Source: an uncultured Clostridia bacterium (GTDB lineage: Bacteria; Bacillota; Clostridia; TANB77; CAG-508). From it: DNA of 64,000 nt. The position numbers were made by a program, and so were the translations under genes. The DNA is taken from assembly GCA_934129895.1 (NCBI GenBank), contig CAKOWY010000005.1:1-64000 (forward strand). Direction: 5' to 3'. Position 1 is the stretch's first letter, and each line of letters starts with the position of its first letter. The notes under the pieces were generated by a model. The model was not told where the DNA came from and searched no databases. It saw only the letters and a list, made by a program, of their open reading frames with translations. Positions 59,607 to 64,000 of the stretch are shown one piece after another.

Positions 59607-59966
59607 TTAGAATTCAAGTCCACCTTCTCTTGCTGCTTCTGCTAATGCTTTTACAACACCATGATAAATATATCCACTACGATCATATACTACAGTTGTT
59701 ATATTTTTTGCAGCAGCTCTTTTTGCAATTAAAGTTCCAACTTCTTTAGCAGCTTCTACATTTGATTTTTTTGTTTTAACTTCTTTATCTAATGTTGAAG
59801 CAGATACTAATGTATTTCCGGCAACATCATCAATTACTTGTGCATATATATTAGAATTACTTCTAAATACGCATAATCTTGGTCTTTCAGCTGTTCCAGA
59901 AACTTTAGTTCTAACTCTTGCATGTCTTCTTGTTCTTTCTAATTCTCTGTTTGTTTTACTAACCAT
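59607..59966 (-). CDS. rplR: Ribosomal protein L18
   Basis: The ATG at 59966 follows AAAGGAGT. The 119-residue product has RRHARVRTKVSGTAERPRLCVFRSNSNIYAQVIDD and the end YDRSGYIYHGVVKALAEAAREGGLEF, typical of L18, which binds 5S rRNA with L5. Confidence 0.98.
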   Translation of the reverse strand: MVSKTNRELERTRRHARVRTKVSGTAERPRLCVFRSNSNIYAQVIDDVAGNTLVSASTLDKEVKTKKSNVEAAKEVGTLIAKRAAAKNITTVVYDRSGYIYHGVVKALAEAAREGGLEF

Positions 59967-60015
59967 CTTTTTACTCCTTTCATTAATTTCTAATGAGTAC
60001 AAAACAGTTTATCTA

Positions 60016-60552
60016 TTATTTACCTGTTTTTCCTTCTTTACGTCTAATAACTTCTTCAGCATATTTGATACCTTTTCCTCTATATACTTCTGGTGGTCTC
60101 TTTGTTCTGATATCAGCAGCTGTTTGACCTACTAATTCTTTATCAATTCCTTTTACAATAATTGTATTTGGATTTGGAACATCAAATGATATTCCTTCTG
60201 GTGCTTTGAATATTACTGGATGAGAATATCCTAATGTTAAGTTCAAATCATTTCCTTGTTTTGCTACTCTGTAACCAACACCATTTATTTGTAATTCTCT
60301 TGTAAATTCATGTTCAACACCATGTATCATGTTATTGATTAAAGTTCTTGTTAGACCATGTAAACTTCTATTTAAAGCTTCATCATTTGGTCTTGTAACT
60401 TTAACTTCATTATTTTCAACTACTACAGAAATATTTTTATGTATTTCTCTTTCAATTGTACCTTTTGGTCCTTTTACAGTTACTTTATGATCATTAACTG
60501 TTACTTCAACACCAGCTGGTATTGCAATAGTTTTGTTACCTATTCTTGACAT
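60016..60552 (-). CDS. rplF: Ribosomal protein L6
   Basis: The 178-residue product begins MSRIGNKTIAIPAGVEV and ends PPEVYRGKGIKYAEEVIRRKEGKTGK, with two L6 repeats between. The 115-bp gap upstream to rpsH (60553-60667) holds a small GGCG/CGCC hairpin at about 60585-60596 and no gene. Confidence 0.98.
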   Translation of the reverse strand: MSRIGNKTIAIPAGVEVTVNDHKVTVKGPKGTIEREIHKNISVVVENNEVKVTRPNDEALNRSLHGLTRTLINNMIHGVEHEFTRELQINGVGYRVAKQGNDLNLTLGYSHPVIFKAPEGISFDVPNPNTIIVKGIDKELVGQTAADIRTKRPPEVYRGKGIKYAEEVIRRKEGKTGK

Positions 60553-60667
60553 TTAATTTTCCTCCTTTTTTGTAGGGCGTTCGCCTAACGTTAATTAGTC
60601 TTAAATTTACTTTTTCGCATTTAGGTTAATTTTTCCCTTTTATAATAATATTTATTATAAATTTTAA

Positions 60668-61066
60668 TTACCAAACGTAAGCTAAAACTTCTCCACCCAT
60701 TCCTGCTTCTCTAGCTTCTTTATCTGTTTTTAATCCTTTTGATGTAGAAATTATTGCTATACCTAAACCATTAAGTACTTTTGGTAATTCTTCTTTACTA
60801 GCATATACTCTTAATCCTGGTTTACTTATTCTTCTTATTCCATCTATTACTCTAGTACCTTTTTCATCATATTTTAAAGTTATTCTAATTATTCCTTGTG
60901 CTTCATCAGTAATAACTTCAAATGATTTTATATATCCTTCTTTAAATAAAATTTCAGCAATAGCGATTTTTATTTTTGAAGCTGGTACATCAACTGTTTT
61001 ATGTTTAGCACTGTTAGCATTTCTTATTCTTGTTAACATATCTGCTATTGGGTCTGTAGTATTCAT
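60668..61066 (-). CDS. rpsH: Ribosomal protein S8
   Basis: The 132-residue product begins NTTDPIADMLTRIRNANSAKH and ends with STSKGLKTDKEAREAGMGGEVLAYVW, the S8 signature. It is an early 16S rRNA binder. RBS AAAGGAGG. Confidence 0.98.
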   Translation of the reverse strand: MNTTDPIADMLTRIRNANSAKHKTVDVPASKIKIAIAEILFKEGYIKSFEVITDEAQGIIRITLKYDEKGTRVIDGIRRISKPGLRVYASKEELPKVLNGLGIAIISTSKGLKTDKEAREAGMGGEVLAYVW

Positions 61067-61129
61067 TTACTTTCCTCCTTTTCTATAGAAACAAATAAAA
61101 ACTTTTGTCTTAATTTGTTTGTTTAATTT

Positions 61130-61315
61130 TTACCAACTTGCTTTTTTTACACCTGGAATTTCACCTTTGTGTGCTAATTCTCTGAAACATACACGGCAAA
61201 TTCCATATTTTCTTATATAAGCATGTGGTCTTCCACAAATTCTGCATCTATTATATTCTCTTGTTGCATATTTTTGTGGTCTAGATTGTTTAACTTTCAA
61301 TGATTTTTTAGCCAT
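61130..61315 (-). CDS. rpsN: Ribosomal protein S14, zinc type
   Basis: The 61-residue product has CRICGRPHAYIRKYGICRVCFRELA, the four-Cys zinc form of S14 usual in Bacillota. RBS TAAGGAGG. It sits between rplE and rpsH as expected. Confidence 0.98.
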   Translation of the reverse strand: MAKKSLKVKQSRPQKYATREYNRCRICGRPHAYIRKYGICRVCFRELAHKGEIPGVKKASW

Positions 61316-61337
61316 TGTTATTTACTCCTCCTTAAAA

Positions 61338-61877
61338 TTATGCTTTGAAAGGCATTCCTAATAATGTTAATAGTTCCTTTGCCTCTTCGTCTGTTTCAGC
61401 AGTTGTTACGAATATAATATCCATACCTCTTAATTTATCAATTTTATCATATTCAATTTCTGGGAATATTAATTGTTCTTTAATACCCATAGAGTAGTTT
61501 CCTCTTCCATCAAAAGAATCAGCAGAAACACCTCTAAAATCTCTAACTCTTGGAAGTGCTACATTGAATAATTTGTATGCAAAATCATACATTTTATCTG
61601 ATCTTAATGTTACTTTACATCCAACATTAGCTCCTTCTCTTAACTTAAATGCAGCAATTGATTTTTTTGCTTTTGTAATCATAGGTTTTTGACCTGTGAT
61701 TTGTGTTAAATCATTTATTGCATTTTCTAATGATTTAGGATTTTCTTTTGTATCTCCTAAACCGATATTTATAACTATTTTATCAAGCTTTGGAACTTGC
61801 ATAATAGATTTATATTGAAATTTTTTCATTAAAGCTGGTACAACTTCTTTTTCATATTGTTCTCTAAGTTTTTCCAT
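61338..61877 (-). CDS. rplE: Ribosomal protein L5
   Basis: The 179-residue product has VPKLDKIVINIGLGDTKENPK, TGQKPMITKAKKSIAAFKLREG, VALPRVRDFRGVSADSFDGRGNY and FPEIEYDKIDKLRGMDI, the L5 pattern. It binds 5S rRNA and contacts tRNA in the P site. Confidence 0.98.
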   Translation of the reverse strand: MEKLREQYEKEVVPALMKKFQYKSIMQVPKLDKIVINIGLGDTKENPKSLENAINDLTQITGQKPMITKAKKSIAAFKLREGANVGCKVTLRSDKMYDFAYKLFNVALPRVRDFRGVSADSFDGRGNYSMGIKEQLIFPEIEYDKIDKLRGMDIIFVTTAETDEEAKELLTLLGMPFKA

Positions 61878-61898
61878 TTTATTTGTTTCCTCCTTTCA

Positions 61899-62207
61899 CT
61901 ATTTAATTATAGCTCCACATTTTTTACAAATACGAACTTTCTTTCCATCTTCTACTTTATATCCAATTTTTGTAGCTTTACCACATTTTGGGCATACTAC
62001 ATTAACTTTTGCACTGTTTATTGCACATTCAACTGGGATTATTCCTCCCTCTTCGCCTTGTTTTCTTGGCTTAATGTGTTTTTTTCTTACATTTACACCT
62101 TTTACAACTACTTTTGAGTCTTTTGGCATAACTTCTAATACTTCTCCTTTTTTATCTTTATCATTTCCAGATAAAACTAGGACTGTATCTCCTTTTTTTA
62201 TTCTCAT
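61899..62207 (-). CDS. rplX: Ribosomal protein L24
   Basis: The 102-residue product has RIKKGDTVLVLSGNDKDKKGEV (KOW motif), NVRKKHIKPRKQ and a C-terminal zinc ribbon CPKCGKATKIGYK with RICKKCGAIIK. It starts 50S assembly. RBS AAGGAGG. Confidence 0.97.
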   Translation of the reverse strand: MRIKKGDTVLVLSGNDKDKKGEVLEVMPKDSKVVVKGVNVRKKHIKPRKQGEEGGIIPVECAINSAKVNVVCPKCGKATKIGYKVEDGKKVRICKKCGAIIK

Positions 62208-62235
62208 TGAGTTTAACCTCCTTCTTCAATAATAA

Positions 62236-62604
62236 TTATAGAACCTCAGGTGCTAATGATAATATTTTCATATAATCCTTTTCTCTTAATTCTCTTGCAA
62301 CTGGGCCAAATATACGTGTTCCTTTTGGTGTTTTGTCATCTTTTATTAAAACTGCTGCATTTTCATCAAATTTAACATAAGAACCATCTGGTCTTCTTAA
62401 ACCTTTTTTGCTTCTTACTATAACAGCTTTAACTACATCACCTTTTTTAACAACTCCACCTGGTGTTGCTGTTTTAACAGAGGCAACTATAACATCACCG
62501 ATGTTGGCTGTTTTCATATAAGATCCACCCATACATCTGATACACATAATTTCTTTTGCACCTGTATTATCAGCAACTTTTAATATTGTTTGTTGTTGTA
62601 TCAT
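62236..62604 (-). CDS. rplN: Ribosomal protein L14
   Basis: The 122-residue product begins MIQQQTILKVADNTGAKEIMCIRCMGG and ends FGPVARELREKDYMKILSLAPEVL, typical L14. It lies 3 bp from rpsQ. Confidence 0.98.
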   Translation of the reverse strand: MIQQQTILKVADNTGAKEIMCIRCMGGSYMKTANIGDVIVASVKTATPGGVVKKGDVVKAVIVRSKKGLRRPDGSYVKFDENAAVLIKDDKTPKGTRIFGPVARELREKDYMKILSLAPEVL

Positions 62605-62607
62605 GAT

Positions 62608-62868
62608 TTATTTTCCTCCTTTTTCAAGAATCTCAACTACTCTCCATCTCTTATCTTTAGAAAGTGGTCTTGTTTCCATTACTTTTACTTTATCTCCAAT
62701 TTCACATCTATTTTCTTCATCATGAGCTTTTAATTTATATGTTCTTTTAACTGTTTTTCCATACATTTTATGGCTTACACTTGTTTCAACAGAAACAACT
62801 ACTGTTTTATCCATTTTATTAGAAGTAACAGTTCCAACCATAACTTTACGAAGATTTCTTTCTTCCAT
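62608..62868 (-). CDS. rpsQ: Ribosomal protein S17
   Basis: The 86-residue product has RNLRKVMVGTVTSNKMDKTVVVSVE, YKLKAHDEENRCEIGDKVKVMETRPLSKDKRWRVVEI, the S17 OB-fold signature. RBS ATAGGAGG. Confidence 0.97.
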   Translation of the reverse strand: MEERNLRKVMVGTVTSNKMDKTVVVSVETSVSHKMYGKTVKRTYKLKAHDEENRCEIGDKVKVMETRPLSKDKRWRVVEILEKGGK

Positions 62869-62901
62869 AGGTCATTTTCCTCCTATCTTTCTATTTTACA
62901 A

Positions 62902-63105
62902 TTATGCTTTAGCTTCTGCTATTTTTCTTTCTGTTAATACTGTATTAATTTTAGCAATGTCTTTTCTAACCTCTTTAATCTTCATTGGGTTATCTAATCC
63001 ATTTGTAGCTAAACTAAACTTTAATTTGAATAATTCTTTTTTTAGTTCACCTAATTCTTTTTCTAATTCTGGTGAAGACATTTCTCTAATCTTATTTATC
63101 TTCAT
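62902..63105 (-). CDS. rpmC: Ribosomal protein L29
   Basis: The ATG at 63105 overlaps the end of rplP by 14 bp and follows AGGTGGGTG. The 67-residue product begins MKINKIREMSSPELEKELGELKKELFKLKF, the L29 helical hairpin near the peptide exit. An ATA/GTG-type start three codons earlier is less likely. Confidence 0.96.
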   Translation of the reverse strand: MKINKIREMSSPELEKELGELKKELFKLKFSLATNGLDNPMKIKEVRKDIAKINTVLTERKIAEAKA

Positions 63106-63538
63106 CACTATCACCCACCTTGTTCTCAGTTTCTTTTACTACGAACTTACATTTGATTGGTAATTTGTTCATAGCTAATCTCAAGGCTTCTCTAGCTGTA
63201 TCTTCAGGAATTCCTGACATTTCAAACATAACTCTTCCTGGTTTTACTACAGCTACCCAATATTCAACATTACCTTTACCTTTACCACCACGAGTTCCAG
63301 CAGGTTTTTGTGTTATTGGTTTGTCTGGAAATATTTTTATCCAAACCTTTCCACCTCTTTTTGTGTAACGTGTCATAGCAATACGTGCAGCTTCAATTTG
63401 ATTTCCTTTTATTAATCCTGCTTCAACTGCTTGTAATCCATATTCTCCATCTGTTACTTTATTTCCTCTTGTTGCTTTTCCTCTATTTCTACCTTTTTGC
63501 ATTTTTCTAAATTTAGATTTTTTTGGCATTAATGGCAT
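63092..63538 (-). CDS. rplP: Ribosomal protein L16
   Basis: The 148-residue product has MPKKSKFRKMQKGRNRGKATRG, FGLQAVE-type YGLQAVEAG, RGGKVWIKIFPDKPITQKPAGTRGGKGKG and the end LPIKCKFVVKETENK, typical L16. It overlaps the rpsC stop (TAATG). The tail (KVGDSDEDK) is an acidic extension. RBS GGAGGAGAC. Confidence 0.98.
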   Translation of the reverse strand: MPLMPKKSKFRKMQKGRNRGKATRGNKVTDGEYGLQAVEAGLIKGNQIEAARIAMTRYTKRGGKVWIKIFPDKPITQKPAGTRGGKGKGNVEYWVAVVKPGRVMFEMSGIPEDTAREALRLAMNKLPIKCKFVVKETENKVGDSDEDK

Positions 63539-64000
63539 TATTTGTCTCCTCCTTCCACTTTTTTAGTTGGAAGAACTTCACCTTTATAAATCCATACTTT
63601 TACACCGATTTTTCCATAAGTTGTATCTGCTTCTGCAAATCCATAATCAATATCAGCTCTTAAAGTTTGTAGAGGAACTGTTCCATCTTTATAAAATTCA
63701 GTTCTTGCCATATCAGCTCCACCTAATCTTCCAGATACAGCTGTTTTGATACCTAAAGCTCCTGATTTCATAGCTTTTTGCATGCATTGTTTCATGGCTT
63801 TTCTGAATGAAATTCTTCTTTCTAGTTGTCCTGCGATATCTTCTGCAACTAATTGTGCATCTGTTGATATTGCCTTAACCTCAACTATATTAATATTTAC
63901 ATCTTTTCCAATTAATTTTGTTACATCTGCTTTTAAGCTTTCTGCTCCAGCTCCACCTTTTCCTATTATAATTCCTGGTTTTGCTGCATAAACATTAACT
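63538..64000 (-). CDS. rpsC: Ribosomal protein S3, partial at window edge
   Basis: The frame is open from base 64000 to the stop at 63538, giving about 153 C-terminal residues. It includes the end of the KH domain (KPGIIIGKGGAGAESLKADV), LVAEDIAGQLERRISFRKAMKQCMQKAM, GALGIKTAVSGRLGGADMART and TLRADIDYGFAEADTTYGKIGVKVWIYKGE. The N-terminus lies beyond the window. Internal ATGs in this frame are not starts. Position before rplP is the standard S10 order. Confidence 0.97.
   Translation of the reverse strand, partial: VNVYAAKPGIIIGKGGAGAESLKADVTKLIGKDVNINIVEVKAISTDAQLVAEDIAGQLERRISFRKAMKQCMQKAMKSGALGIKTAVSGRLGGADMARTEFYKDGTVPLQTLRADIDYGFAEADTTYGKIGVKVWIYKGEVLPTKKVEGGDK

Overview
The window is AT-rich DNA of a low-GC Gram-positive bacterium, most likely an uncultured gut-type member of the Clostridia (Bacillota). 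The support is strong GGAGG ribosome binding sites, sigma-A promoters of the TTGACA-17-TATAAT type, SpoVT (so probably a spore former), SepF, DivIVA, zinc-type S14, and the S10/spc ribosomal protein order. The lineage beyond Clostridia is inference. Almost all genes lie on the minus strand.

Layout. 1-3.7 kb: an HD-domain gene cut by the window edge, then a decayed mobilizable element (relaxase tail, mobC head, tnpV, a frameshifted large serine recombinase). 3.8-10.9 kb: five tRNA genes (Leu, Tyr, Met/Ile2, Thr, Gly) spread among yqeY, spoVT, DUF421/DUF4363 membrane proteins, a glycosyltransferase and the rpsF-ssb-rpsR operon. 11-19 kb: ruvB, an HD hydrolase, three membrane-anchored proteins of unknown role, a TtcA-like tRNA thiolase with a cysteine desulfurase, and a transglutaminase-like protein. 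18.6-23.5 kb: a copper operon under a promoter with a CsoR-type operator in its spacer (csoR, an HMA-SafE-cupredoxin fusion, copZ, copA, DUF2318). 23.5-25.7 kb: a tandem set of three transcription units encoding four beta-helix (bactofilin-like) proteins, each unit with its own near-perfect promoter and a related terminator hairpin. 25.7-33.5 kb: GDPD, AIM24-like protein, queH, an Alg13/Alg14-like pair, DUF975 and two GC-richer plus-strand genes. 33.5-48.8 kb: GH15 glucoamylase-like protein, beta-CASP nuclease, FtsK/SpoIIIE, rsmD, divIVA, sepF, HlyD-like protein, miaA and an unusual mutL. 48.9-55.4 kb: GT4 glycosyltransferase, a second beta-CASP protein, AI-2E-family permease, CBS protein and a proline-tailed protein. 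55.4-64 kb: pyk, rpmF, then secY and the spc/S10 genes back to a partial rpsC.

Points of most interest. (1) The repeated bactofilin-like cassettes at 23.5-25.7 kb, GC-richer than their surroundings and including one unit that is frameshifted. (2) A MutL that has lost all recognisable endonuclease and zinc motifs and carries about ten copies of a 13-residue repeat in its linker. (3) A roughly 125-bp nested palindrome between copZ and copA, apparently inserted in the loop of an intercistronic hairpin that is duplicated after copA. (4) No rpmD between rpsE and rplO, with only a hairpin in its place. (5) Several GC-richer single-gene units with consensus promoters and strong terminators, suggesting acquired genes. 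Functions for the unknown genes are not claimed.
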